Shown here: positions 47,625 to 56,272 of the stretch, piece by piece
Layout: each line of letters opens with the position of its first letter
How positions within the stretch are numbered: position 1 is the first letter of the stretch
Source of the DNA: an uncultured Burkholderiales bacterium
GTDB lineage: Bacteria > Pseudomonadota > Gammaproteobacteria > Burkholderiales > Burkholderiaceae_C
Assembly (NCBI GenBank): GCA_945952065.1
Contig: CAMFGY010000017.1
Location: 1 to 64,000 of the forward strand
DNA length: 64,000 nucleotides
Direction of reading: 5' to 3'
The notes under the pieces: generated by a model
Told to the model about the DNA's origin: nothing
Seen by the model: the letters and a program-made list of their open reading frames with translations, nothing else
Databases searched by the model: none
Made by a program: the position numbers and the translations under genes

Positions 47625-47672
47625 TGCCCCCCGAGGGGGCGCCAGCCTCCTTTGGGGCGGCCCGGCAGGAGT
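47625..47672 (+). repeat. GC-rich intergenic repeat, copy 2 (upstream of pyrB)
   Basis: TGCCCCCCGAGGGGGCG, a short spacer, then CCTTTGGGGCGGCCCGGC and AGGAG. The self-complementary CCCCCCGAGGGGG makes a hairpin. The AGGAG lies seven bases before the pyrB ATG. Confidence 0.75.
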
Positions 47673-47678
47673 CTTGAC

Positions 47679-48641
47679 ATGCTCTCCAAGCGCAATCCGC
47701 AACTGAACAAGCATGGTGAGCTGGTTCACCTGCTTTCCATCGAAGGCCTGCCCCAGGCCAATATCCATCAGATCCTCGACACCGCAGGCAGCTTTCTCTC
47801 GGTCAATGACCGCGAGGTCAAAAAGGTGCCGCTGCTGCGTGGCAAATCGGTGTTCAACCTCTTCTTTGAGAATAGCACCCGCACCCGCACCACGTTTGAG
47901 ATCGCGGCCAAGCGCCTCTCGGCGGACGTGCTGAACCTGGACATCGCCCGCTCCAGCACCGCCAAGGGCGAAACCCTGCTCGACACCGTGGCCAATCTCT
48001 CGGCCATGCATGCCGATATGTTTGTGGTGCGCCATAGCGAGTCCGGCGCGCCCTATCTGATCGCCCAACACTGCGCGCCACATGTGCATGTGGTGAACGC
48101 CGGTGACGGCCGCCATGCCCACCCCACGCAGGGCTTGCTGGACATGTACACGATCCGGCACTTCAAGAAAGACTTCCGCAATCTGACGGTGGCCATCGTC
48201 GGCGACATCGTGCACTCGCGGGTGGCCCGCTCCGACATCCACGCGCTCAACATCCTGGGCGTGCCCGAGATTCGCGCGGTCGGCCCCAAGACCTTGGTGC
48301 CCGGTGACCTCAAAGACATGGGCGTGCGCGTCTGCCACGACATGGCCGAGGGCGTGCGCGGCGCCGATGTGGTCATCATGCTGCGCCTGCAAAACGAACG
48401 CATGAGCGGCGGCATGTTGCCCAGCGCCGGTGAGTTCTTCAAGAATTTTGGCCTGACGCCGGAGAAGCTGGCCCTGGCCAAGCCCGACGCCATCGTCATG
48501 CACCCGGGCCCCATCAACCGCGGCGTGGAAATCGCCTCCACCGTGGCCGATGGCGCGCAAAGCGTGATCCTGCCGCAGGTCACCTTTGGGATCGCGGTGC
48601 GCATGGCCGTTATGTCCATTCTTGCGGGAAATGAAGCATGA
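47679..48641 (+). CDS. pyrB: Aspartate carbamoyltransferase catalytic subunit
   Basis: A 320-residue enzyme for the first committed step of pyrimidine synthesis. Carbamoyl-phosphate contacts are in [19 protein letters not shown] and [12 protein letters not shown]; the aspartate site includes [12 protein letters not shown] and [15 protein letters not shown] 47679 sits directly behind the AGGAG of the repeat; the longer frame runs through that repeat and is not coding. It overlaps pyrC' by four bases. With a catalytically dead PyrC' it should form the large class A complex known in Pseudomonas. Confidence 0.96.
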   Translation: MLSKRNPQLNKHGELVHLLSIEGLPQANIHQILDTAGSFLSVNDREVKKVPLLRGKSVFNLFFENSTRTRTTFEIAAKRLSADVLNLDIARSSTAKGETLLDTVANLSAMHADMFVVRHSESGAPYLIAQHCAPHVHVVNAGDGRHAHPTQGLLDMYTIRHFKKDFRNLTVAIVGDIVHSRVARSDIHALNILGVPEIRAVGPKTLVPGDLKDMGVRVCHDMAEGVRGADVVIMLRLQNERMSGGMLPSAGEFFKNFGLTPEKLALAKPDAIVMHPGPINRGVEIASTVADGAQSVILPQVTFGIAVRMAVMSILAGNEA

Positions 48642-49966
48642 AGATTCTGATCAAGCATGGGCGTCTGATCGACCCCGCTTCCGGCTTGGATCGCGTGGGC
48701 GACCTGGCCATTGCCAATGGCCGCATCGTGGGCCTGGGTGAGGCTGGCGAATTCGCCGCCGACCGCGTCATCGATGCCACGGGCCTGATCGTGGCTCCGG
48801 GCCTGGTGGACCTGGCTGCGCGCTTGCGCGAGCCCGGCCATGAACATGAAGGCATGCTGGAAAGCGAGTTGGCGGCGGCTGCCGCTGGCGGCGTGACCAG
48901 CCTGGTCTGCCCGCCCGACACCGAGCCGGTGCTGGACGAGCCCGGCCTGGTGGAGATGCTGAAGTTCCGCGCCCGCAAGCTGAGCCGCTGCCGCTTGTTC
49001 CCGCTGGGCGCATTGACGCAAGGTTTGAAGGGTCAGGCCTTGACCGAAATGGCCGAGCTGACCGAGGCCGGCTGCATTGGCTTCTCGCAAGCCGAAGTGC
49101 CGGTGCGCGACACGCAAGTGCTGGCGCGTGCGCTGCTGTATGCGGCCACCTATGACTACACCGTGTGGCTGCGCCCGCAAGACGCTTACCTGGGCGGCGG
49201 CGTGGCCGCCAGCGGTGCGGTGGCCACGCGGCTGGGCTTGGCCGGCGTGCCGGTGACCGCCGAGACGGTGGCGCTGCACACGATTTTTGAGCTGATGCGC
49301 TCCACCGGCGCGCGGGTTCATCTGTGCCGCATTTCCAGCGCCGCGGGTGTGGAACTGGTGCGCGCCGCCAAGCGTGACGGCCTCAAAGTGACGGCCGATG
49401 TCTCCATCAACTCGCTGCACCTCACCGATGTGGATATCGGTTACTTCAACTCCGCCATGCGCTTGGACCCGCCGCTGCGCCAGGGCCGCGACCGCGACGC
49501 GCTGCGCGCCGGTCTGGCCGACGGCACGCTGGACGCGCTGGTGTCCGACCATATGCCGGTGGCCCCAGACGAGAAGAACGTGCCCTTTGCCGAGGCCACG
49601 CCGGGCGCCACAGGCCTGGAGCTGCTGTTGAGCCTAGCCCTGCGTTGGGCCGAAGACTCGGGCCTGCCGCTGTCGCGCGCCTTGGCAGTGGTCACCGCCG
49701 AGCCAGTGCGGGTCTTGGGCTCGGCCCTGGGCTCTTTGTCGGCCAGTGCTGGGCGCTTGGTGCAGGGCGGTGTGGCCGATGTCTGCGTGTTCGATCCGAA
49801 CGCCAGCTGGTCGGTCACCCCAGCAGCCTTGAGCAGCCAGGGCAAACACACACCCTTTGCGTATGAGATCAGCGGCTTTGAACTGCCGGCCTCGGTGCGC
49901 TACACCTTGGTCGCTGGCCACGTGGCTTTTGAAGCCAACACCCCGCAAGAGATGGCCCGCGCCTGA
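48638..49966 (+). CDS. pyrC': Dihydroorotase-like PyrC', probably non-catalytic
   Basis: A 442-residue amidohydrolase-fold protein of the type I dihydroorotase family. The metal-binding HxH that normally precedes LREPG is lost: the segment here reads [13 protein letters not shown], with Ala and Arg at the His positions. The downstream SDHMP Asp is retained. Such PyrC' proteins are known in Pseudomonas as structural partners needed for PyrB assembly, with real dihydroorotase encoded elsewhere. The four-base overlap with pyrB supports an equimolar complex. It abuts the acyltransferase gene. Confidence 0.93.
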   Translation: MKILIKHGRLIDPASGLDRVGDLAIANGRIVGLGEAGEFAADRVIDATGLIVAPGLVDLAARLREPGHEHEGMLESELAAAAAGGVTSLVCPPDTEPVLDEPGLVEMLKFRARKLSRCRLFPLGALTQGLKGQALTEMAELTEAGCIGFSQAEVPVRDTQVLARALLYAATYDYTVWLRPQDAYLGGGVAASGAVATRLGLAGVPVTAETVALHTIFELMRSTGARVHLCRISSAAGVELVRAAKRDGLKVTADVSINSLHLTDVDIGYFNSAMRLDPPLRQGRDRDALRAGLADGTLDALVSDHMPVAPDEKNVPFAEATPGATGLELLLSLALRWAEDSGLPLSRALAVVTAEPVRVLGSALGSLSASAGRLVQGGVADVCVFDPNASWSVTPAALSSQGKHTPFAYEISGFELPASVRYTLVAGHVAFEANTPQEMARA

Positions 49967-50700
49967 TGTTCAGAACCCTCATTGCCAGTGCACGCCTGCT
50001 TCGCTTCAGCCTGCATGTTTTTTACGGTCTGTTGCTGATCAAGCTGCGGTTTGGCAGCGCCAGTCTGGCGCAGCGCCATGCCTATATTCAGCGCTGGTCG
50101 CGCAAGATGCTGAGCATTTTCGGCATCGAATTGCAGGTGTCAGGTCTTGCCGCAAGACCTGGCCCCAAGCTTTTGGTGGCCAACCATGTGTCTTGGCTGG
50201 ACATCGCCGCGGTGCACTCGGTGGTGCCCGAAGCCCGCTTTGTCTCCAAGGCCGATGTCAAACACTGGCCCTTGGTGGGGGGCTTGGTGAATGGCGCCGG
50301 CACCTTGTTCATCGAGCGCTCCAGCAAACGTGACGCGCTGCGGGTCGTGCACCAGATGGCCGATGCCCTGAAGACCGGCGACACGGTGGCCGTTTTCCCC
50401 GAGGGCACCACGGGCGCCGGGCCCGAGTTGCTGCCTTTTCACGGCAATCTGCTGCAGGCGGCCATCTCGACCGAGGTGCCGATTCAGCCGCTGGTGATCC
50501 GATTCTCTGAACCGGGCGAACGCTTCAGCTCATCGGCACGTTTCATTGGCGACACCACCTTGCTGCAAAGCCTGTGGCGGGTCTTGACGGCCAAGGGCCT
50601 GAGTGTGTCGGTGCAGGTCTTGCCTGCTATGGGAACCGCTCATGCCGACCGGCGTTTGCTGGCCGAGCACGTGCGCGAGCAGATCGCCGAGGCTTTGTAA
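49966..50700 (+). CDS. 1-acyl-sn-glycerol-3-phosphate acyltransferase (PlsC family)
   Basis: A 244-residue membrane-associated acyltransferase. The catalytic NHVSWLD (HxxxxD) is near residue 75, the substrate motif FPEGTTGAG near 145 and VPIQPLVIRFSE near 170. A hydrophobic N-terminal stretch (about 5-25) can insert in the membrane. It makes phosphatidic acid or a related lipid. The codons for VSGLAARPGPK just before the HxxxxD motif form a perfect palindrome with rare codons (TCA, CTT, AGA). The start overlaps pyrC' by one base. Confidence 0.9.
   Translation: MFRTLIASARLLRFSLHVFYGLLLIKLRFGSASLAQRHAYIQRWSRKMLSIFGIELQVSGLAARPGPKLLVANHVSWLDIAAVHSVVPEARFVSKADVKHWPLVGGLVNGAGTLFIERSSKRDALRVVHQMADALKTGDTVAVFPEGTTGAGPELLPFHGNLLQAAISTEVPIQPLVIRFSEPGERFSSSARFIGDTTLLQSLWRVLTAKGLSVSVQVLPAMGTAHADRRLLAEHVREQIAEAL
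50141..50161. repeat. REP-like palindrome inside the plsC-family gene
   Basis: CAGGTCTTGC and GCAAGACCTG are separated by one C. The word (G)TCAGGTCTTGC recurs at 22709-22723 (reverse complement, in hemL) and 57944-57958 (intergenic). Confidence 0.7.
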
Positions 50701-50735
50701 GCCCAGGGCCCTTGCCGCGTCGCAGGGCCAGTAGC

Positions 50736-51467
50736 TCAGACTTGCTGCTTCGACAGGTTTTCAGTGAGCTCGGACTGGGCCTGGCGCAGCTGTTGCCGTG
50801 CACGCTCCACATCATCGCTGAGCCGGCTGGCCAGCAAGTCAATCAAGTGGAAGCCAAAAGCCGGGTCTTGGTAGTAGAGCTGGCGGACCGTGCTGTCATG
50901 GATGCGCAGCACGGTGCAGGCGCTGAGGCAGCGCGCCGTGCTGGTGCGCAAACGGCTGGGCGAGAACAAAGCGATCTCGCCGAAGATGCGACCTGGCTCT
51001 AGCCTTTTGCCCAACTCCACCAATTCCATCTCGCCCTCGACCAGCAAGAACAGGTGCTCTGCGCGTGCGCCTTTGCTGAACAAGGTTTGGCCGGCTTTGA
51101 GCTTTTTGGCCTTCATATAGGGCTTGAGCCAGAGCCCGGCATGGTCGGCGGCGGCTTCGGCGCGGTGCACACGGCGAGTCAGTTTGCTGACCTCAATGGC
51201 CCGGTACAGGTTGATGGGCAGCAATGCGGCGGACACCCAAAACGTGATGGGCGATGGGCGCAGCGCACCAAAAATCATCAAGCCGATATTGCTGCCCGCC
51301 GCCAACCAGCGCAGCGGTGTCATGGTTCTCACCAGCGCGCCGGCCATCACCAAAGCAATGGCCAGGGCGGCGGCAAGATGCGCCACAGTTTGCTGGGGCG
51401 AAGCGAGCACGCTCGAGAGCCAGTCACTGATATAGGCAAGAGCGTGCGACAACCAGGAGTTCAACAT
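50736..51467 (-). CDS. Membrane protein with C-terminal cyclic-nucleotide-binding domain
   Basis: A 243-residue protein. Three hydrophobic segments (about 30-48, 53-69 and 73-90) are followed by a cyclic-nucleotide-binding fold (about 125-235) containing LFSKGARAEHLFLLVEGEMELVELGK and GRIFGEIALFSPSRLRTSTARCLS. The phosphate-cassette-like GEIALF is present. Three spans plus a CNB domain is the topology of Popeye-domain proteins. The C terminus is a charged coiled coil. ATG 51467 is chosen; the upstream open frame crosses the intergenic region. It is convergent with the plsC-family gene. Confidence 0.82.
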   Translation of the reverse strand: MLNSWLSHALAYISDWLSSVLASPQQTVAHLAAALAIALVMAGALVRTMTPLRWLAAGSNIGLMIFGALRPSPITFWVSAALLPINLYRAIEVSKLTRRVHRAEAAADHAGLWLKPYMKAKKLKAGQTLFSKGARAEHLFLLVEGEMELVELGKRLEPGRIFGEIALFSPSRLRTSTARCLSACTVLRIHDSTVRQLYYQDPAFGFHLIDLLASRLSDDVERARQQLRQAQSELTENLSKQQV

Positions 51468-51575
51468 GGCGTGGTCGCTGGTGGGGGCCGGGTGGCCGGA
51501 TTGTCCCTTGCTCGCGGCGCAGAAGATGCGGCCTTTGTGCCCATTTCGGCTTTTTCGCGTCGCGTACGGCTGGTT

Positions 51576-51581
51576 TACAAT
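51576..51581 (+). promoter_or_regulatory. Candidate -10 box of the structured leader
   Basis: TACAAT, with transcription expected near 51588. The -35 region (TTTTTC at about 51552) is weak. Confidence 0.45.
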
Positions 51582-51587
51582 GGCGGC

Positions 51588-51725
51588 CGACGCGGGTCGC
51601 ACCGAGTCACCGCCGATTTACCAACTACTTGCGGGCGGACACCAAATACGGCTAAAGCGTTGCGGCTCCAATTGCCCAGGGCCGGCGAACGCCGGTGACA
51701 GGGCACTTGGAGTTTTTTATTCATC
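51588..51725 (+). ncRNA. Candidate structured leader RNA (riboswitch or attenuator)
   Basis: About 135 bases lie between the -10 box and the next ATG. GGCGG (51582-51586, at or just before the likely start), CCGCC (51610-51614) and GGCGG (51634-51638) offer mutually exclusive pairings. CGAC-GCGG-GTCG forms a small hairpin in between. The 3' half folds into a terminator with a nested GCCGGC/GCCGGT hairpin. Its 3' arm carries the Shine-Dalgarno GGAG of the downstream gene, so the same fold could also block translation. The conserved-looking segment AAATACGGCTAAAGCG in the middle would suit a binding core. It could also be a stand-alone small RNA. I do not recognise a known class with certainty. 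Confidence 0.55.
51666..51718 (+). terminator. Intrinsic terminator in the leader
   Basis: CTCCAA (51666-51671) pairs with TTGGAG (51707-51712), and TGCCC (51673-51677) with GGGCA (51701-51705). The inner GCCGGC-GAAC-GCCGGT hairpin lies at 51681-51696. Six Ts follow directly (51713-51718). It ends eight bases before the next start codon. Confidence 0.8.
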
Positions 51726-52223
51726 ATGCAAGCACTTGCTTCTTTCGATCGTTGGCTGACTCGGCGCGCCTTTGAGGCCTCAGTCTGCCACGCCCAACCG
51801 TCCCAGTCTGGGGCTCGTAACACCCGTGCTGATTCGTGCAAAACGGGGGGCTTGCCCTTGCCGCAAACGGCTGAGGCCGCGCGCAACTGTTTGGTCAGTC
51901 CTTGGGGTGAAAAGGTCGTGCCGCTTTCGCCTCGCGCCTCGGCCGCCGCAATTGTGCGCGCCGCCTTCGGTGTGGGCCGCGGCGATTGGCTGGGCCTGTT
52001 GGCCGACGACAGCCGAAGCTCAGGCACGCGCCAAGCTTGGCGATTGGCTTGCTGGCGCGAGGGCGCGCAAGGCCTGCAGCCGCAATGGCTGAGCCCGGCC
52101 GTGCAGGCGCGGCCTGGCCAAGCCCCAGCCGTCTTGAAGGACGCCGTGCTCAAGGAGGCCGTGCACGCGCTCTGGCAGCAGGGCTGGCGACTCCAAGAGG
52201 CCTGGGCGCAAGACTTGCATTGA
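51726..52223 (+). CDS. Hypothetical protein, 165 aa
   Basis: A 165-residue soluble protein, rich in Ala, Trp, Arg and Gln, without signal peptide. The N-terminal 40 residues look irregular. Residues 60-165 read as an ordered domain (VPLSPRASAAAIVRAAFGVGRGDWLGLLADD, then EAVHALWQQGWRLQEAW). I do not recognise a family. Support comes from its place just after the structured leader, a GGAG 13 bases upstream and an open frame to 52223. A competing minus-strand frame over the same region looks less protein-like. It is convergent with the GNAT fusion gene. Confidence 0.6.
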   Translation: MQALASFDRWLTRRAFEASVCHAQPSQSGARNTRADSCKTGGLPLPQTAEAARNCLVSPWGEKVVPLSPRASAAAIVRAAFGVGRGDWLGLLADDSRSSGTRQAWRLACWREGAQGLQPQWLSPAVQARPGQAPAVLKDAVLKEAVHALWQQGWRLQEAWAQDLH

Positions 52224-52271
52224 AAGCTTGGCCCGCAAGCACCATTTGGGAATGGGCCCCTGGGCAGGCGT

Positions 52272-54263
52272 TCAGAGCAAACGGGTGATCTTGACCGAGG
52301 ACCCCATGTTTTCGATTTGCACATTGTCTGCCGCGCCCCGCGCGAGCTTGATCATGTGCTCGTTGTTGGACAAGACCTCGGCCACAAAGCCTCGCACGCC
52401 GCGTGCTTTGGCGTGCTCGCTCATGCGCTGCTGCAACAAACCACCCAAACCTTGACCCTGCCATTGAGGGTGCACCATGAAGGCGGTTTCGGCCAGATTG
52501 GTGCTGGGGTCCACCATATACATCGCGTGCGCCACGATTTGCGGGTTCTCTCGGCTGCCGACGCAGGCCACCAAGCCAACCTCGGTCTCTGAGTTCAAAT
52601 TGCACAGCCGCTGTACATCGCGACTGGAGAGCCCGCGCAGGCGGCGGAAAAAACGGGTGTAGACATCGCGCTCTGGCAGTTGATGGAATAGGTCGCGAAT
52701 GGCGTCGCCATCGCTGGGCATGGCCGGACGTAGCAGCACCGGACGATGGTCTTTGAGCTGCAGGTGGCGCTCTTCCTCGACTGCGTAGGCCTGCAGATTG
52801 CGCAAGGTCTGGTCAGCCGGCACATAGCCCATGGTTTGCGCCTGCTCCAGCAGGGTCTGGCGGGCATCCGGGTGGGCAATTTGAATCATGGCGACGGCAC
52901 GCTCGCGAATTGACTTGCCAAACAAATAGGCGATGCCGTATTCGGTGATCACGTAATGCACATCGCTGCGCGGAATGGCCACGCCCTCGCCGGCCAGCAG
53001 GGCCGGGCGAATGCGCGAGCTGTGGCCGTCTTCTTCGGTGGAGGCCAGGCAGATGATGGCCTTGCCGCCCTGCGAGCGCGAGGCGCCTTGCAAAAACTCT
53101 GCTTGAGCGGCAACGCCGCTGTAGAGATCACCCTGGAATTGGTCAACACAGACCTGCCCGGTCAAATCGACGGCAAAGGCCTGGGTCACCGAGACCAGCT
53201 TGTGCTGCGAGCCCAGCGTCCAGGCGTCGCAAACCGCCTCAATGGGTTGGAAAGAAAACAAAGGATTGCGGTCGAGCAAGTCATAGAGTCGGCGCGAGCC
53301 CATGGCGAAGCTGGTGACAATCTTGCCGCGCTGATTGGTCTTGCGTTTGCCGTTCAGAATGCCGCGCTCGAGCAGCGGGATGATGGCGTCGGTGATGACA
53401 TCGGAGTGAATGCCCAGGTCTTGCCGATCACTCAGGTACTTCAAGGCCTCGTTGCTGAAGCGACCCAGGCCAATTTGCAAAGTGGAGCCGTCGTCAATGA
53501 TGCTGCTGATGTAGCGCGCGATTTTTTCGACCACTTCGGTCTGCTGCGCCGGATGCAGGTATTCAATCACCGGCGTGTCCACCGGCACGAGGTGGTCAAT
53601 CTCTCCGACGTGCAAGGTGGAGTCGCCCAGGGTGCGCGGCATATGCGGGTTCACCTCGGCAATCACCACCCGTGCTTTGGCCACGGCGGCTGGCGTGATG
53701 TCGACCGAGACGCCCAGGGACACATAACCAAATTCATCCGGCATGGAGACTTGGATCAAGGCAACGTCGATGGGAATACGCCCGATGGCGATCTGCTGCG
53801 GCACCCGTGCTATCGAGATCGGCACATAGTCGGCCAAGCCTTGTTTGACCGCCGCGCGCATGTCTTGGCCAATAAAAAAGCAGCGGTGCCGATAGCGGCT
53901 CAGCGCTTGACCCTGGGGGTCCAAGGGTATGGCGCGATCGGTCAGGAAGTGCAGCAATTCCACATCTTGCGGCGCGGGCGACAGGGCTTCTAAAGCGGCG
54001 ACCAGGCTGCGCGGCGTGGCACAGGCGGTGCCCACAAAGACATGGTCACCCGCTTTGATCTGGCTCACCGCGACTTGGGCCGAGCAGATCTTTTCGGCAC
54101 AGGCGGCCAAGCGTGGATCGACGGCCGGGCTGCTGTCTTCGCCACCGCTGGTGTTGCTGCTCGCAGGCGCAGCGCTGAAGCGTTGTTGCCAAGCTTGCGC
54201 CAAGCGGCTGAGCAAGCCAGCGGCGCTTGATTTGTCATTGCTGGGGCTGTTGTCCATGGCCAT
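52272..54263 (-). CDS. Acetyl-CoA hydrolase/CoA-transferase family protein fused to a GNAT domain
   Basis: A 663-residue fusion. Residues about 50-475 follow the acetyl-CoA hydrolase/4-hydroxybutyrate CoA-transferase family (VVIAEVNPHMPRTLGD, DDGSTLQIGLGRFSNEAL, VDLTGQVCVDQFQGDLYSGVAAQ, YVITEYGIAYLFGKS). The catalytic Glu expected in a GIHSE motif reads Asp (LGIHSDVITD). Residues about 495-663 are a GNAT acetyltransferase with the acyl-CoA loop HPQWQGQGLGGLLQQ. Such fusions suggest acyl-CoA-dependent protein acylation, by inference. ATG 54263 has GAGGA eight bases upstream and lies 29 bases inside the patatin gene, so the two are coupled. Confidence 0.9.
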   Translation of the reverse strand: MAMDNSPSNDKSSAAGLLSRLAQAWQQRFSAAPASSNTSGGEDSSPAVDPRLAACAEKICSAQVAVSQIKAGDHVFVGTACATPRSLVAALEALSPAPQDVELLHFLTDRAIPLDPQGQALSRYRHRCFFIGQDMRAAVKQGLADYVPISIARVPQQIAIGRIPIDVALIQVSMPDEFGYVSLGVSVDITPAAVAKARVVIAEVNPHMPRTLGDSTLHVGEIDHLVPVDTPVIEYLHPAQQTEVVEKIARYISSIIDDGSTLQIGLGRFSNEALKYLSDRQDLGIHSDVITDAIIPLLERGILNGKRKTNQRGKIVTSFAMGSRRLYDLLDRNPLFSFQPIEAVCDAWTLGSQHKLVSVTQAFAVDLTGQVCVDQFQGDLYSGVAAQAEFLQGASRSQGGKAIICLASTEEDGHSSRIRPALLAGEGVAIPRSDVHYVITEYGIAYLFGKSIRERAVAMIQIAHPDARQTLLEQAQTMGYVPADQTLRNLQAYAVEEERHLQLKDHRPVLLRPAMPSDGDAIRDLFHQLPERDVYTRFFRRLRGLSSRDVQRLCNLNSETEVGLVACVGSRENPQIVAHAMYMVDPSTNLAETAFMVHPQWQGQGLGGLLQQRMSEHAKARGVRGFVAEVLSNNEHMIKLARGAADNVQIENMGSSVKITRLL

Positions 54264-56151
54264 GGGTGGGTTCCTCGAGGTCGGCGGCTTCACGCGGCGG
54301 GCCGATGTGAAAAGACTGGTTTGCCAGCACGTCGCAGGCGTGTTCATAGCCGAGTTGCACCAGTTCGTCAAAGCGCTGCCATTGCAACATGCCGATGCGC
54401 TGCAGCGGGGGGTTGAAATACAGGTCAATCAGCTGCCGGACTTGGCGCTGCCGCGAGGTGCTGTACAGCACGGTCACGTTCATCAGCAAGGCAGAGAGAT
54501 CGGGCAGGCGGTAGCGCCGTTTGGCGCGCGGCCGCAGGCGGTCGCGCAACAGGGTCAGGCTGCCGGGCACTTCCTCGTTGTCGTAGCGCCTCGGCTTGTT
54601 GCTGCCCAAATCCACGCCAATCACCCGGCCTATGCCCCAGCGCCCACGCATCACATCGGCGGGCAGATTGTTGAAAGTGCCGCCGTCGCAAAGCAAGTCG
54701 CCGTTCAGGATGACCGGAGGCAGGGCCCCTGGAATCGCCACGCTGGCCAGCAAAGACTTGGCCAGCGAACCTCGCGCCAGCAACTGCTCGCGGGCCTGCG
54801 AGTAGTTGCTGGCGATGCAGAAGAAGTTCTTCCACAAGTCTTCAATTTGCGCGGGGTGGCCCGTCAAGGCCTGGATGGACTGCTCCACCACGCGGCGCAG
54901 GCGTCGGCCGCGGATCAAGGAAATCATGGGCAGCCAGTTGAAGTCGCCGGTGGGGTTGATGGCAAAGGCGGATTTGGCGGTGGCGGTGGTCAGGTCCAAG
55001 GGCCGGTCCATGCCCACCAGGGCTGCCATCACGGCCCCGATGCTGGTGCCTCCCACCAGATCGATGTCGATGCCTTGTTCTCGCAGGGCTCGGTAAATGC
55101 CCAGGTGGGCCAAGCCGCGCGCTCCGCCTCCGGCCAGCACCAGGCCGACGCCGTTGCGGCTGACCAAGCGCGCCAGGCGGTCCATGTCGCCGGGCAACTG
55201 GGGGCGGATGTGAACATGGGCGGCAACAGGTCGGCGTTCCAGCCAAGCCAGCGTGCCCTTGGGCGACTGCCTTTGTTCGGGGTGCAGCAAGACCAGCACC
55301 TCGGTGGCATCGGTGCGAGGAGGGCGGCTGATCAGGCATTGCGTTTCAATCGCGTGCAGCTGAACCGGCTGGTCGGCGTCGGCCAGCAGCAGCAATTCGT
55401 CGCAGTGCCGGCAGCAGCGCTCGGTCCAAGGGCTGGGGTCGGGGTCGGCGATGAGCAGCACAAAGTCATGCTCAGACTCGATCTGGTCCAAATGCATGGC
55501 GATGCGGCGGGTGGCCGCTGTATCGCTGCTGGGCCGCTCGCAAACCATGGGGTCGCTCAAGTCCTGGCCCAGGCTCTGGGCGGAGACCACCGAGACGCGG
55601 CCAAAGGGGTGGAGATGGTGGGCCAGCTGATGGGCAAAGTGCGCTGCATCCACGCCCCCGCTGACCGGCAGCACGCCGATGGTGACGGGCTTGTCAGGGA
55701 TGGAGCGCGAGCCTTCGGTCTTGAGCCTCAGAATAATCTGCCGCGTCAGCGCAATCGAGACCTGCTCACTGACGGCCAGCAACTGTTTGAAGCGATCTTT
55801 GCCGAGCCGGACCAAGACGGAGTCGCGAATCGCCACCAGGGTGGCCGAGCGCGGCTCGTCGGTGAACAAACTCATCTCGCCCACGATCTGGCCTCGGCCA
55901 ATTTCGCGCACCACCCGCGTCTCTCCAAACTCGTTGGTGATGTAGGTGCGCAGTCGGCCGCTGAGCAACAAGTACAGCGCATCGCCCGCTTCACCTTGCG
56001 TCATCAAGGCCTGCCCGGCCGGGACCTCGACCCACTCCAGGTGGGGTAACAGCAGTTCAATGGCCTGCGGATCGATCTCGCCCAGCAGGGCCGGGAGGTG
56101 TCTGCGCAGCAGCGTGTCAAGGTGTTTGGGGTGTTCGCTGGTGTTCAGCAT
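54235..56151 (-). CDS. CNB-regulated patatin-like phospholipase (NTE family)
   Basis: A 638-residue protein with three parts. The N-terminal cyclic-nucleotide-binding domain (about 20-140) has GEAGDALYLLLSGRL and GQIVGEMSLFTDEPRSATLVA. A central degenerate P-loop-like domain (about 150-325, PVTIGVLPVSGGVDAAHFAH and HDFVLLIADPDPS) resembles that of neuropathy-target-esterase proteins. The patatin domain has GGGARG near 337, the nucleophile Ser in GGTSIG near 371 and the catalytic Asp in LLCDGGTFNN near 487. It should deacylate phospholipids under nucleotide control. ATG 56151 is preferred over an upstream TTG. Its 3' end overlaps the GNAT fusion gene. Confidence 0.92.
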   Translation of the reverse strand: MLNTSEHPKHLDTLLRRHLPALLGEIDPQAIELLLPHLEWVEVPAGQALMTQGEAGDALYLLLSGRLRTYITNEFGETRVVREIGRGQIVGEMSLFTDEPRSATLVAIRDSVLVRLGKDRFKQLLAVSEQVSIALTRQIILRLKTEGSRSIPDKPVTIGVLPVSGGVDAAHFAHQLAHHLHPFGRVSVVSAQSLGQDLSDPMVCERPSSDTAATRRIAMHLDQIESEHDFVLLIADPDPSPWTERCCRHCDELLLLADADQPVQLHAIETQCLISRPPRTDATEVLVLLHPEQRQSPKGTLAWLERRPVAAHVHIRPQLPGDMDRLARLVSRNGVGLVLAGGGARGLAHLGIYRALREQGIDIDLVGGTSIGAVMAALVGMDRPLDLTTATAKSAFAINPTGDFNWLPMISLIRGRRLRRVVEQSIQALTGHPAQIEDLWKNFFCIASNYSQAREQLLARGSLAKSLLASVAIPGALPPVILNGDLLCDGGTFNNLPADVMRGRWGIGRVIGVDLGSNKPRRYDNEEVPGSLTLLRDRLRPRAKRRYRLPDLSALLMNVTVLYSTSRQRQVRQLIDLYFNPPLQRIGMLQWQRFDELVQLGYEHACDVLANQSFHIGPPREAADLEEPTHGHGQQPQQ

Positions 56152-56272
56152 TCGGGTCTGGCACGGGTTTGGATGCAACGCATGAACCTAACAGCAAAGC
56201 GTGTGCTCAGGGTCGGCTGCGGGTGCAGGGTTTCCCTAGGCGGCGCCATGATGGCTGAGCGCTCGGGGGAAA

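Noticed and set aside
47592-47678. Upstream extension of pyrB
   Set aside because: This stretch is the intergenic repeat with the ribosome site; the PyrB similarity starts at ATG 47679.
51575-52324. 249-residue minus-strand frame over the hypothetical gene at 51726-52223
   Set aside because: Ser/Arg/Pro/Cys-rich with no ordered region. It would also read through the terminator and leader structure in antisense. The plus-strand frame has a better start context.
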